Notes under the pieces: model-generated
Databases searched by the model: none
What the model was told of the DNA's origin: nothing
The model's input: only the letters and a program-made list of their open reading frames with translations
Translations under genes and position numbers: made by a program
Part shown: positions 55,172 to 63,881 of the stretch, piece after piece
How the letters are laid out: every line of letters starts with the position of its first letter
Position numbering within the stretch: the first letter of the stretch is position 1
DNA from: Azospirillum sp. RU38E
Lineage (GTDB): Bacteria > Pseudomonadota > Alphaproteobacteria > Azospirillales > Azospirillaceae
DNA length: 64,000 bases
Direction: 5' to 3'
Assembly: GCF_900188385.1 (NCBI RefSeq)
Contig: NZ_FZOI01000001.1
Coordinates: forward strand, 1,146,608-1,210,607

Positions 55172-56187
55172 CAGGCGGCCACCCGCGCGATGACGCCCCG
55201 GTCCATGCTCGCCTTATAGAAACCGGCAATATGCTGCTTCATCACGTCCGGGCTCTCCGTCGTCATGATGGCGTTGCGGTAATCGGCGGAACCGGGCAGG
55301 CCCTTGGAATACCAGGCGACATGTTTACGGGCGATCTTCAGCCCGGCATCGATGCCGTAATGGGCCAGGATCGCCTCATAATGTTCCAGCACGATCTGCA
55401 TCTGCTCGGCCAGCGACGGTTCCGGCAGAATCTCGCCCGTACGCAAGTAATGCATCACCTGGGCGATGAACCAGGGCCGACCATAGGTGCCGCGCCCGAT
55501 CATGATGCCGTCGGCCCCGGATTCCTCCAGGCAGCGCACGGCATCGTCAAAGCTGTTGATATCGCCATTGGCGATCACAGGGATCTTCACCGCCTCCTTC
55601 ACCTCGCGGATGAATTTCCAGTCGGCGGTGCCGTTATACATCTGGCAACGGGTGCGGCCATGCACGGTCAGCATCTGAATGCCGCACTCTTCGGCGATTT
55701 TCGCCAGACGCGGGGCGTTCAGATTATTGGCGTCCCAGCCCTTGCGCATCTTCATCGTCACCGGCACGGTGACGGCCTTCACGGTCGCCTCCATGATCTT
55801 GCCGGCCAGCGGCTCATCCTTCATCAGGGCGGAACCGGCATAGCCGTTGACCACCTTCTTCACCGGGCAGCCGAAATTGATATCGATGATATGGGCGCCG
55901 CGATCCTCATTCAGCTTGGCGGCTTCGGCCATCACATCCGGCTCACACCCGGCCAACTGCATGGAAATCGGCGCCTCATCCAGGCTCCATTCCGTTTTCA
56001 GCAGGCTTTCGCGGGTGGCGCGGATCATCGCCTGGCTGGCAATCATCTCCGACACCACCAGCCCGGCGCCGGTGCGTTTCACCAGCCGGCGATAGGGCAT
56101 GTCGGTGACGCCGGAAAGCGGCGCCAGGATCACCGGATCCTCAATGCGCACGGGGCCAATCTGGATGGGGTTGAGACGCTTCGCCAT
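55171..56187 (-). CDS. dusB: tRNA-dihydrouridine synthase DusB (NifR3)
   Basis: The 338-residue FMN enzyme reduces uridine to dihydrouridine in tRNA. The motifs are [54 protein letters not shown] (catalytic Cys) and [26 protein letters not shown]. It heads the ntr operon, as nifR3 does in Rhodobacter and Azospirillum. The ATG at 56187 was chosen to fit [12 protein letters not shown]; the frame is open upstream. Confidence 0.96.
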   Translation of the reverse strand: MAKRLNPIQIGPVRIEDPVILAPLSGVTDMPYRRLVKRTGAGLVVSEMIASQAMIRATRESLLKTEWSLDEAPISMQLAGCEPDVMAEAAKLNEDRGAHIIDINFGCPVKKVVNGYAGSALMKDEPLAGKIMEATVKAVTVPVTMKMRKGWDANNLNAPRLAKIAEECGIQMLTVHGRTRCQMYNGTADWKFIREVKEAVKIPVIANGDINSFDDAVRCLEESGADGIMIGRGTYGRPWFIAQVMHYLRTGEILPEPSLAEQMQIVLEHYEAILAHYGIDAGLKIARKHVAWYSKGLPGSADYRNAIMTTESPDVMKQHIAGFYKASMDRGVIARVAA

Positions 56188-56434
56188 ATCGCTGATACCT
56201 TTGCACCGATTTGATGCACTGCCCCGATATGGGTACAAAATTGCCTAAAAAGCAGGCATATTTCACGGATGCATCAAAATTAGGCGAGACGCTATCATAT
56301 CGTTTGAAAATTGCAATATTGCGCAGCCGCATGTCCGCTGCTGCGGTGACGCAAACCGGCCGGTGCGGCACGGGTTGGCGAAGCCGTCGAAGCGCGCTAG
56401 GTTCCGCCATCCCACCCATTGCCATGGTCGCCCG
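56188..56434. other. Divergent gap between dusB and ispDF
   Basis: A 247-base region, AT-rich on the dusB side (about 56230-56320), probably holding the promoters of the ntr operon and ispDF. No clear -24/-12 sigma-54 site or operator was found. Confidence 0.4.
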
Positions 56435-57613
56435 ATGCCAAGCTGTGTTGCCCTGATCGTCGCCGCCGGACGCGGCACCCGTTTCGGAGCCGATCTGCCC
56501 AAGCAATATCTGCCACTGGCGGGCAAGCCCGTGCTGCGCCGCACGGTGGAGGCGTTTTTACGCCGGCCGGAGATTAGCGCTGTCCGCGTCGTCATCGATC
56601 CGGCCTTCAGCGACCTTTACGAACAGGCGGTGGCGGGGTTGGACCTGCCACCGCCCATCACCGGCGGGCCGACCCGGCAGGACAGTGTGCTGAACGGGCT
56701 GGAGGCCCTGGCCGGCCATGCGCCCGATTTGGTGCTGATCCATGATGCCGCCCGCCCGCTGGTGGATGGGGCCGCCATCGCCGGGGTGATCGCCGCATTG
56801 GAACAGGCCCCGGGCGCGATTGCCGCCACGCCCTTGGCCGACACGCTAAAACGCGGGGCGGCGGTGGGGAATGGGAAAGTCGCCAGCGCTGGCACGGTGG
56901 ACCGCACCGGCCTGTGGCGGGCGCTGACACCGCAGGGCTTCCGGTTTCCCGATATCCTGATCGCCCATCGCCGTGCCGCCGGCCTGAACCTGACCGACGA
57001 TGCCGCCGTGGCCGAACAGGCCGGCCTGTCCGTCACCCTTGTCCCCAGCAATCCGGATAATCTGAAAGTGACCACCAAGGACGATCTGGCCCGCGCCGAG
57101 CGGCTTTATCTGGCGGGCCTGGGCGATGTGCGCACCGGCACCGGTTTTGATGTCCACAAGTTTCATGATGGGGATCATGTCTGGCTCTGCGGTCTGAAAA
57201 TCCCGCATGATCAGGGGCTGGAGGGGCATTCGGATGCCGATGTCGGCCTTCATGCCCTGACCGATGCCCTGCTGGGCGCCATCTGCGCCGGCGATATCGG
57301 CCAGCATTTCCCGCCCACCGATCCGCGCTGGAAGGGGGCCGACAGCGCCCAGTTCCTGCGCCATGCCGCCGATCTGGTGGCGGAAAAGGCTGGCGTGATC
57401 GCCCATGTCGATGTCACGCTGATCTGTGAGCGGCCCAAGGTCGGCCCGCACCGGGCCGCCATGGTGGAACGGATCGCGGAGATTCTGGCCATCGATCCTT
57501 CCCGTGTCAGCGTGAAGGCGACGACCACGGAAGGGCTGGGCTTCACCGGTCGCCGGGAAGGCATCGCCGCCCAGGCCGCCGCCACGGTGCGCCTGCCGCT
57601 GGTTCTGGATTGA
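56435..57613 (+). CDS. ispDF: Bifunctional IspD/IspF (MEP-pathway isoprenoid enzyme)
   Basis: The 392-residue fusion performs two steps of the methylerythritol-phosphate pathway. The N-half is IspD ([38 protein letters not shown]), about residues 1-225. The C-half is IspF ([49 protein letters not shown], with zinc ligands DxH and [23 protein letters not shown]). The fusion is common in alphaproteobacteria. Products feed the hopanoid genes at 60.7-63.7 kb. The start was set by the IspD N-terminus; no strong ribosome site. Confidence 0.95.
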   Translation: MPSCVALIVAAGRGTRFGADLPKQYLPLAGKPVLRRTVEAFLRRPEISAVRVVIDPAFSDLYEQAVAGLDLPPPITGGPTRQDSVLNGLEALAGHAPDLVLIHDAARPLVDGAAIAGVIAALEQAPGAIAATPLADTLKRGAAVGNGKVASAGTVDRTGLWRALTPQGFRFPDILIAHRRAAGLNLTDDAAVAEQAGLSVTLVPSNPDNLKVTTKDDLARAERLYLAGLGDVRTGTGFDVHKFHDGDHVWLCGLKIPHDQGLEGHSDADVGLHALTDALLGAICAGDIGQHFPPTDPRWKGADSAQFLRHAADLVAEKAGVIAHVDVTLICERPKVGPHRAAMVERIAEILAIDPSRVSVKATTTEGLGFTGRREGIAAQAAATVRLPLVLD

Positions 57614-57635
57614 TCGCCTGACAGGGGTATGGCCG

Positions 57636-58136
57636 ATGTTCCCGGAAAACCTGACCACGCTGGCCGATGATATCCGCGATGCCTATCAGGCGGCGGGCCT
57701 GTGGATCGCCACGGCGGAAAGCTGCACCGGCGGGCTGATTGCCGGCTGTCTGACGGCCGTGGCTGGATCATCCGCCGTGGTGGACCGGGGCTTTGTCACC
57801 TACACCAACGAGGCCAAGACGGAGATGCTGGGCGTGCCGGCGGTTCTGATCGCTGATCATGGCGCTGTCAGTGAGCCGGTGGCCCGTGCCATGGCGCTGG
57901 GGGCACTGGCCCATTCGCGGGCTGACGTTACGCTGGCCGTCACCGGCATTGCCGGACCGGGGGGCGGTTCGGTGGAAAAACCGGTGGGGCTGGTCTATAT
58001 CGCCCGCGCCCGGCGGGGCGGTGAGGTGCTGGTGGAACGCCATGTCTTCCCCGGCGACCGCACCGCGGTTCGCCTTGCCACCGTTGAACGCGCCCTCACC
58101 CTGGCGCTGGCCGTCACCCAAGGGAACGCGGCATGA
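57636..58136 (+). CDS. CinA C-terminal-type nicotinamide-nucleotide amidohydrolase
   Basis: The 166-residue protein is the PncC/CinA C-domain alone, which deamidates nicotinamide mononucleotide. Motifs: IATAESCTGGLIAGCLTAVAGSS (catalytic Ser/Cys region), GFVTYTNEAKTEMLGVP, TLAVTGIAGPGGGSVEKPVGLVYI. The N-terminal CinA half is absent, the usual state of this family in alphaproteobacteria. The stop overlaps the next start (ATGA). Confidence 0.93.
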   Translation: MFPENLTTLADDIRDAYQAAGLWIATAESCTGGLIAGCLTAVAGSSAVVDRGFVTYTNEAKTEMLGVPAVLIADHGAVSEPVARAMALGALAHSRADVTLAVTGIAGPGGGSVEKPVGLVYIARARRGGEVLVERHVFPGDRTAVRLATVERALTLALAVTQGNAA

Positions 58137-58873
58137 GCATCACGCCCACCATTGAAATCGCCGACACCATCCTGCGGGAATGGACCGATCAGCCCGATGT
58201 GATTGCCGCCTTTCTGGCCGGCTCCGTCGCGAAGGGCAATGCCGGGCCGGGATCGGATATTGATGCCGTGCTGGTCTATCACCATTTGCCCAGCGCCGTG
58301 CGGGAGACGCATGAACGGCTGGGCATCACGGTGGAACTGTTCCTGCACGATCCCGATACGCTGGCCTATTTCTGGGAGGCGGATCGCCAGATGGGCAAGC
58401 CCTCGCTGGCCCGCATGGTGGCCAATGGCCTGCCGGTGGCGGGCGATCCCGGCCTGATTGAGGAATTGAAGCGGCAGGCCCAGGCCGTGCTGGATGGCGG
58501 CCCGCCCGAATTGCCGGAGGAAGAAAACCGCTCCCGCCGTTATGCCATCTCCGACCTTGCCGCCGATCTGGCCCAGCCGCGCAGCCCGGCTGAGCAATTG
58601 GCCATCGGGGCGCGGCTTTATATCGATCTGGCGGATTTCACCGTGCGCGCCGCTGGCGCCTGGACGGGCAGCGGCAAGGGCCTGGCCAAAGCCTTGATGC
58701 GGCTGGACCCGATGCTGGCCGCCACCTTTGAACATGCCTTTGGGGAGCTGTTTGCCAACCAAGACCCGTCGGAGGTGCTGGCGCTGGTGGATGTCTGCCT
58801 TGCCCCCTATGGCGGCCGTTTCATGGCCGGCGACCGCCGGCCGGCCCCGGCGGATTGGCGGTTGGGGGATTAA
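58133..58873 (+). CDS. Nucleotidyltransferase-domain protein
   Basis: The 246-residue protein has a DNA-polymerase-beta-like nucleotidyltransferase motif AFLAGSVAKGNAGPGSDIDAVLVY (GS and DxD metal site) at residues 27-50, followed by a helical domain. Such proteins include antibiotic adenylyltransferases and toxin-type minimal transferases; no specific one is matched. It is coupled to the cinA-type gene by an ATGA overlap, and its 3' end overlaps the convergent gene by 4 bases. Confidence 0.82.
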   Translation: MSITPTIEIADTILREWTDQPDVIAAFLAGSVAKGNAGPGSDIDAVLVYHHLPSAVRETHERLGITVELFLHDPDTLAYFWEADRQMGKPSLARMVANGLPVAGDPGLIEELKRQAQAVLDGGPPELPEEENRSRRYAISDLAADLAQPRSPAEQLAIGARLYIDLADFTVRAAGAWTGSGKGLAKALMRLDPMLAATFEHAFGELFANQDPSEVLALVDVCLAPYGGRFMAGDRRPAPADWRLGD

Positions 58874-59769
58874 TAGCGCCCTAGCAGCCCCGCCCAGGCC
58901 AAGCTGATCTGCCGCCCCACCTGTGGGCGCAGCAGGTCGCGGTGCAGCGGGTCATGGCCCAGCTTGGCGATCCGCCCCAGATAATGGTCGCCCAGCCTGG
59001 CCGGCAGCAGGGCCGGCAGGGCCGCCTTGGCCACCTGCCCGCGCAGGGCGCGGGCGCGGCGCAGATGGTCGGCGGCGCTGTCGGCCACCGCCTGCACCAC
59101 CTTGGCCAGCCCCGCTTCCGGCTTCATCTCATACAGTGCCGGTTCGGTCACGCCATGCTGGATCATCAGATTGGCCGGCAGGCGCGACCGGTGACCGCGC
59201 GCCAGGAAAGGCACGGCACGGATGATGCCAGTCAGGGCCCAGCCGGTGCCGACCAGCCGCGCCGCTTCCTGGCTAGCCGGATCGGTCGCCCCCAGTATCT
59301 GGGCCGCCAGTTGCATCACCGGGGCGCCGGTGACCTGGGCATAGTTGATCAGGCATTCCAGATCGGCCGGCGCCTCATCATCCATATCGGCTTCGCGCCC
59401 GTCGATCAGCCGGTCGAACAGGGCGCTGTCCAGCCCATGGCGGATGATGGCGGCGGCCAGCGGCTCCACCACCTCATGCCGGCGGGGCTGGCCTTCATAG
59501 GCACCCTCGATGCTTTCCCGCCACCATTGCAGGCGGATCTGACCCAACATAGGCTCGCTCACCACCTCCCGCGTCTTGGCGACCTCCAGATTGAAGGCAT
59601 AGAGCGCGAACAGGTCTTCGCGCCGGTCGGCGGGGGCGAACAGGGCGGTCAGGTACCGGTCATGGTCGTAGCGGCGCACGGAGTCGGCGCACGCGCTCAG
59701 GATCGGTTCGGCCATATCGGGGGTCTCTGGCGGCGGCGGAACGGGATTGGAAGTATGGCTTATAGGCAC
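58870..59769 (-). CDS. Squalene/phytoene-synthase-like protein (NDUFAF6-type, no catalytic Asp motif)
   Basis: The 299-residue protein has the fold of trans-isoprenyl head-to-head synthases (FALYAFNLEVAKTREVVSEPMLGQIRLQWW, TGWALTGIIRAVPFLARGH), but the Asp-rich DxxxD motifs needed for prenyl diphosphate binding are missing (compare ADDIAD in the gene at 60730). This matches the NDUFAF6 group, which in mitochondria assists complex I assembly. Two starts are possible: GTG at 59769 with AGGAAAGGGG upstream, or ATG at 59715 (MAEPILSACADSVRR), which begins the conserved part. Confidence 0.85.
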   Translation of the reverse strand: MPISHTSNPVPPPPETPDMAEPILSACADSVRRYDHDRYLTALFAPADRREDLFALYAFNLEVAKTREVVSEPMLGQIRLQWWRESIEGAYEGQPRRHEVVEPLAAAIIRHGLDSALFDRLIDGREADMDDEAPADLECLINYAQVTGAPVMQLAAQILGATDPASQEAARLVGTGWALTGIIRAVPFLARGHRSRLPANLMIQHGVTEPALYEMKPEAGLAKVVQAVADSAADHLRRARALRGQVAKAALPALLPARLGDHYLGRIAKLGHDPLHRDLLRPQVGRQISLAWAGLLGRY

Positions 59770-59836
59770 TGGTGCGCCCCTTTCCTAGAGTCCGTTCATC
59801 CTGTGGAGATGATTGAACCTTTGCCACCGCAGCGGG

Positions 59837-59865
59837 TTGACCATATGTCACCGCGGTCGTATCTC
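59837..59865 (+). promoter_or_regulatory. Candidate sodB promoter
   Basis: TTGACC (59837-59842) and TATCTC (59860-59865) are separated by 17 bases, placing transcription start near 59872, about 60 bases before the sodB ATG. Confidence 0.45.
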
Positions 59866-59932
59866 TCAACCCCGTGTCAGGCCGTTCCAATCATTGGGGC
59901 GGTGCAACATTCAGCCACAGGAGCCGTCCATC

Positions 59933-60559
59933 ATGGCGTTCACCCTGCCGGAACTCAGCTACGACACCGCAGCGCTGGAGCCGCACATCGATGCCCAGAC
60001 CATGGGTCTGCATCATGGCAAGCACCACCAGACCTATATCACCAATCTGAACAATGCCCTGGCTGACCACAGCCAGCTGCATGGCCTGTCGCTGGAAGAC
60101 CTGCTGGCCCGCCTGGGCGAGCTGCCGGAAAGCATCCGTACCGTCGTGCGCAACAATGGCGGCGGCCACGCCAACCATTCCATGTTCTGGTCCATCATGG
60201 GCCCGAATGGGGGTGGCGAGGCGACCGGTGAGGTTGGTTCCGCCATCGTCCGCGATTTCGGCTCCTTCGAGGACTTCAAGAAGAAGTTCAACGAAGCCGG
60301 CACCAAGCAGTTCGGTTCCGGCTGGGTGTTCGTCACCGCCGACACCGCCGGCAAGCTGGCCATCGTGGCCCAGCCGAACCAGGACACCCCGCTGTTCAAC
60401 CGCACCCCGGTGCTGTTCGGTAACGACGTGTGGGAACACGCCTATTACCTGAAGTACCAGAACCGCCGCGCAGACTATTTGGCCGCCTGGTGGAACGTGG
60501 TGAATTGGGATGCCGTGAATGCCCGTCTGGCCAAGATCAAGGCCGGCGCGGTGATCTAA
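59933..60559 (+). CDS. sodB: Superoxide dismutase, Fe type
   Basis: The 208-residue enzyme dismutes superoxide in the cytoplasm. Metal ligands are seen in MGLHHGKHHQTYITNLN (His), GGHANHSMFW (His), and DVWEHAYYLKYQNRRADYLAAWW (Asp, His). The pattern (LPELSYDTAALEPHID start; AGTKQFGSGWVFV) favours the iron form, though metal choice is not certain by sequence. There is a CAGGAG site before ATG 59933, and a strong terminator follows. Confidence 0.95.
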   Translation: MAFTLPELSYDTAALEPHIDAQTMGLHHGKHHQTYITNLNNALADHSQLHGLSLEDLLARLGELPESIRTVVRNNGGGHANHSMFWSIMGPNGGGEATGEVGSAIVRDFGSFEDFKKKFNEAGTKQFGSGWVFVTADTAGKLAIVAQPNQDTPLFNRTPVLFGNDVWEHAYYLKYQNRRADYLAAWWNVVNWDAVNARLAKIKAGAVI

Positions 60560-60594
60560 GGTCATCCTTAAAGTCTTAACCCAAAAGGTTGAGC

Positions 60595-60629
60595 AAGCCC
60601 CGACCGTGTTAACCGGTCGGGGCTTTTTT
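60595..60629 (+). terminator. Intrinsic terminator of sodB
   Basis: A perfect 12-bp stem (AAGCCCCGACCG, 60595-60606, with its complement at 60614-60625), 7-base loop, runs into TTTTTT. This is the strongest terminator in the window. Confidence 0.92.
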
Positions 60630-60729
60630 ATGGCTTTTCGCCACAGGGGAACTTAAGGCGCTGAGGTGGCTTCTCCCCCGTCCCATGATCTGGCAGAGTA
60701 GTGCCGACCGTCCTCCGCGAGCAGCACCC

Positions 60730-62493
60730 ATGGCTGATTTCCGCACCGCCCATCCTGCCGCCCAACCGGGGATACCCTCCGGTGGCCCGAGCCTGCGCAA
60801 ATCAGCGGCAGGGGAGAACTTCCCCGTTGCTTCCCGCTTGATTCCGGCCCCGCTGCGGCCGCATGTCATGGCCTTCTATGCCTTTGCCCGGCTGGCTGAT
60901 GATATTGCCGATGATCCGCTGGCCGAACCGGACATGCGCATTGCCCAATTGGACGCACTGGAACGGGCGCTGGTCAGTGGGGTTGGCAATCAGCCCTGGT
61001 TGGCCCCGGCCCTGCAATTGAAGGCCAGCCAGGCGGCGACCGGTGTATCCGGCCTGCACGCCCGCCAATTGTTGCAAGCCTTCCGGCGGGATGCCCTGGG
61101 CAGCCATTGCCGGCAATGGGATGATCTGCTGCTTTATTGCCGCTATTCCGCCAACCCGGTCGGCCGCTTCCTGCTGGAACTGCATGGCGAAAGCATGGCC
61201 GCCGCCCCGGCTGCCGATGCGCTCTGCACCGCCTTGCAGATATTGAATCATGTTCAGGATTGCCGGTCCGATTGGGTGGATATTGGCCGCTGCTACATGC
61301 CGCTCAACTGGTTTGATGAGGCGGGGGGCAGTGCCGAACAGCTGGTGGAACGGCAGGCCACGCCCGCCGTGCGGCAGGTGATCAACCGCGTGCTGGACCG
61401 GGTGGATGAATTGCTGGTGCGGGCGGAAACGCTGCCCTGCCACATCATCAATACCGGCCTGCGGCTGGAGGCGGCGGTGATCGTCTCCCTGGCGCAAAGC
61501 CTGTCGCGCCGGCTGCGCCAGAACGATCCGTTGGCAGCACGGGTGCAGTTGGGCAGCTTTGCCCGGCTAGGGGCCGTGGTGAAGGGGGTGGCGCGCGGCA
61601 TCGCCCACCGCCCGGCCCGGCGCGGCCCCTGCCCGTCTTTGTCCAAACAGGCGGGGGAGAACTCCACCTTCTATTGGCCGCTGCGCTTCCTGGCACCGGA
61701 CAAGCGGCAGGCCATGTTTGCCATTTATGGTTTTTGCCGTGCCGTGGATGATATTGCCGATGGCCCCGGCACGGCAGAGGCCAAGCGCGTGGCGGTGGCA
61801 GAATGGCGCCGCCGCGTCGATGCGCTCTACAGCCCCGCCACGGCGGAGACAGAGCGCAACGGGCCGTTGCGCGATCTGGCCGCCGCCATCGACCGCTACA
61901 AGCTGCCCCAGGCGGAGCTGCAGGCCGTCGTTGACGGCATGATGATGGATATTGACGGGCCGGTGCGGGCGCCCGAACCGGCCGTGCTGGAGCTTTATTG
62001 CCGCCGCGTGGCCGGTGCCGTCGGTCTGCTCTGCGTGCGGGTGTTCGGGCGCAGCGATGCGGAGGCGGATGCCTTTGCCGTTGCCGTGGGTCATAGTCTG
62101 CAACTGACCAATATCCTGCGCGATCTGGCGGAAGATGCCGCCATCGGCCGCTGCTACATGCCCGCCGACATTCTGCTTCAGGTGGGGATTGATCCGGCCA
62201 TGGCCCGGCGGGACCCACAGGCGGTGCTGGGCCACCCGGCCTTTCCCGCCGCCTGCGAGGCGCTGGCACTGCGGACGGAGGATGCGTTCCGCCGGGCCGC
62301 CACCCTGTTGAAGGGGGATGTGCGGCCCCTGCGTCCGGCCATCGCCATGATCCGGCTTTATTACCGCATCCTGCGCCGGCTGCGGCAACGGGGGTGGAGC
62401 CCGGCGGCCCTGCTGCGCCGGCCCAAGCTCAGCAAGCTGGAGAAAATCCGCATTGCAGCGGGCAGCATTATCGGCCGGCCGCCGCGCCCCTGA
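60730..62493 (+). CDS. Fused squalene synthase HpnC and presqualene diphosphate synthase HpnD
   Basis: About 587 residues in one open frame. The first half (about 1-290) is HpnC-like: ENFPVASRLIPAPLRPHVMAFYAFARLADDIADDP and LNHVQDCRSDW. The second half (about 300-587) is HpnD-like: STFYWPLRFLAPDKRQAMFAIYGFCRAVDDIADG and LTNILRDLAEDAAIGRCYMP. Both halves keep both Asp-rich motifs. Together with HpnE they make squalene from farnesyl diphosphate for hopanoids via presqualene diphosphate and hydroxysqualene. These are normally separate genes. The ATG at 60730 is chosen; another at 60685 is in frame and neither has a strong site. Confidence 0.9.
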   Translation: MADFRTAHPAAQPGIPSGGPSLRKSAAGENFPVASRLIPAPLRPHVMAFYAFARLADDIADDPLAEPDMRIAQLDALERALVSGVGNQPWLAPALQLKASQAATGVSGLHARQLLQAFRRDALGSHCRQWDDLLLYCRYSANPVGRFLLELHGESMAAAPAADALCTALQILNHVQDCRSDWVDIGRCYMPLNWFDEAGGSAEQLVERQATPAVRQVINRVLDRVDELLVRAETLPCHIINTGLRLEAAVIVSLAQSLSRRLRQNDPLAARVQLGSFARLGAVVKGVARGIAHRPARRGPCPSLSKQAGENSTFYWPLRFLAPDKRQAMFAIYGFCRAVDDIADGPGTAEAKRVAVAEWRRRVDALYSPATAETERNGPLRDLAAAIDRYKLPQAELQAVVDGMMMDIDGPVRAPEPAVLELYCRRVAGAVGLLCVRVFGRSDAEADAFAVAVGHSLQLTNILRDLAEDAAIGRCYMPADILLQVGIDPAMARRDPQAVLGHPAFPAACEALALRTEDAFRRAATLLKGDVRPLRPAIAMIRLYYRILRRLRQRGWSPAALLRRPKLSKLEKIRIAAGSIIGRPPRP

Positions 62494-62501
62494 TCATCCC
62501 C

Positions 62502-63746
62502 TTGTCCCAGCCTGTCACCCATATTATCGGCGCCGGTCTGGCCGGTCTAGCCTGCGCTGTGGAATTGGCGGCGGCCGGGCGGGCGGTCACGCTGCATGAG
62601 GCCGCCCTGCAGGCCGGCGGGCGCTGCCGGTCCTTTCATGATCCGCTGCTGGATCGTTTGATCGATAATGGCAACCATCTGCTGCTGGGGGCCAATCACC
62701 ATGCCCTGACCTATCTGGACCGGATCGGCGGACGGGCGGCGCTGGAAAGCCCGCACAGGGTGGAACTGCCCTTCCATGATCTGGCCAGCGGGGAAGGCTG
62801 GGTGCTGCGCCCCGGCCATGGTCCCGGCTGGATATTCGATCCCGCCCGCCGGGTGCCCGGCACACGCTGGTGGGATTATCTGCGCCCGCTGGCCCTGCCG
62901 CTCCATGGGCGGCAGGCGCGGGTGGCCGATGTGCTGGCGACGGACAGCCCTATTGGCCAGCGCCTCTGGCAGCCGCTGACCATCGCCATCCTCAACACCG
63001 CACCGGCCGACGCCTCCGCCGCTCTGCTCTGGTCCGTTTTCCGCCGCACCCTGTTGAAAGGGCCGGCGGCCTGTCGCCCCTATATTGCCGGCCCATCGGG
63101 GCTGTCAGGCGCCTTCATTGACCCGGCGCTGGCCTGGTTAAGGGCGCGGGACGTGCCCATCCATTTTGGGCATCGTCTGCGGGGTTTGACGATTCAGGAC
63201 GGGCGTGTAACGGCATTGGATTTCAGCGCCGGGCCCCTGGGCCTGGGGCCGCAGGATCGCGTGGTGCTGGCCCTGCCGGCCCCTGTTGCGGCGGAACTGC
63301 TGCCGGGTCTGACGTTGCCGCTGGACCATGGCGCCATCCTGAACGCCCATTTCCGCCTGCCTGCGCCGGTACCGTCACTCCCGCCCTTCATCGGGCTGGT
63401 CGGTGGGGTGGCAGAATGGCTGTTCCGGCGGGGCGATGTGCTGTCGGTCACGGTCAGCGCCGCCGACCGGTGGATGGACCAACCGTCTGACGAACTGAGG
63501 GAAATTCTCTGGGCGGATATTGCCCGCCTGTTACAGCCCCCCAACGCCCCCTGCCCGCCTTGCCGCATCATCAAGGAACGTCGCGCCGGTTTCGCCGCCA
63601 CGCCGGCCAACGCAACGCGGCGGCCCGGTGCGCTTGTGCCGGGGCTGGGCAATCTGCTGTTGGCAGGGGATTGGACCGATACCGGCCTGCCTGCCACTAT
63701 TGAAGGGGCGGTTCTATCGGGCAGACGAGCGGCTTCTCTGGTGTAA
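62502..63746 (+). CDS. hpnE: Hydroxysqualene dehydroxylase HpnE
   Basis: The 414-residue FAD enzyme turns hydroxysqualene to squalene. It has the N-terminal FAD-binding motif HIIGAGLAGLACAVELAAAG and GGRCRSF, amine-oxidase-like centre, and the C-terminal FAD contact NLLLAGDWTDTGLPATIEGAVLSGRRA. No ATG precedes the fold. The TTG at 62502, 8 bases after the hpnCD stop, fits the domain; a GTG at 62394 inside hpnCD would add 36 residues. It ends the hpnC-D-E unit. Confidence 0.9.
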   Translation: MSQPVTHIIGAGLAGLACAVELAAAGRAVTLHEAALQAGGRCRSFHDPLLDRLIDNGNHLLLGANHHALTYLDRIGGRAALESPHRVELPFHDLASGEGWVLRPGHGPGWIFDPARRVPGTRWWDYLRPLALPLHGRQARVADVLATDSPIGQRLWQPLTIAILNTAPADASAALLWSVFRRTLLKGPAACRPYIAGPSGLSGAFIDPALAWLRARDVPIHFGHRLRGLTIQDGRVTALDFSAGPLGLGPQDRVVLALPAPVAAELLPGLTLPLDHGAILNAHFRLPAPVPSLPPFIGLVGGVAEWLFRRGDVLSVTVSAADRWMDQPSDELREILWADIARLLQPPNAPCPPCRIIKERRAGFAATPANATRRPGALVPGLGNLLLAGDWTDTGLPATIEGAVLSGRRAASLV

Positions 63747-63785
63747 GCCGCTATTTAGGGCGAAATGATTCCAACGCTCTATCGC

Positions 63786-63867
63786 CGTCACCCCGGCGAA
63801 GGCCGGGGTCCAGGATCACAAGCGCTTTGCTCTACGAAACTGGCCCCCGGCCTTCGCCGGGGTGACG
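63786..63867. repeat. Large inverted repeat (CCCCGGCGAAGG type)
   Basis: Two 28-base arms (63786-63813 and 63840-63867) match in 27 of 28 positions with a 26-base loop. Each arm contains the near-palindrome CCCCGGCGAAGGCCGGGG. Dispersed repeats with this core are familiar in alphaproteobacteria. It starts 39 bases after the hpnE stop and can act as its terminator. Confidence 0.8.
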
Positions 63868-63881
63868 GTGTGAGAATGTTA

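Noticed and set aside
58870..59769. Squalene or phytoene synthase
   Set aside because: The Asp-rich substrate motifs are missing, so an enzyme call would be unsafe.
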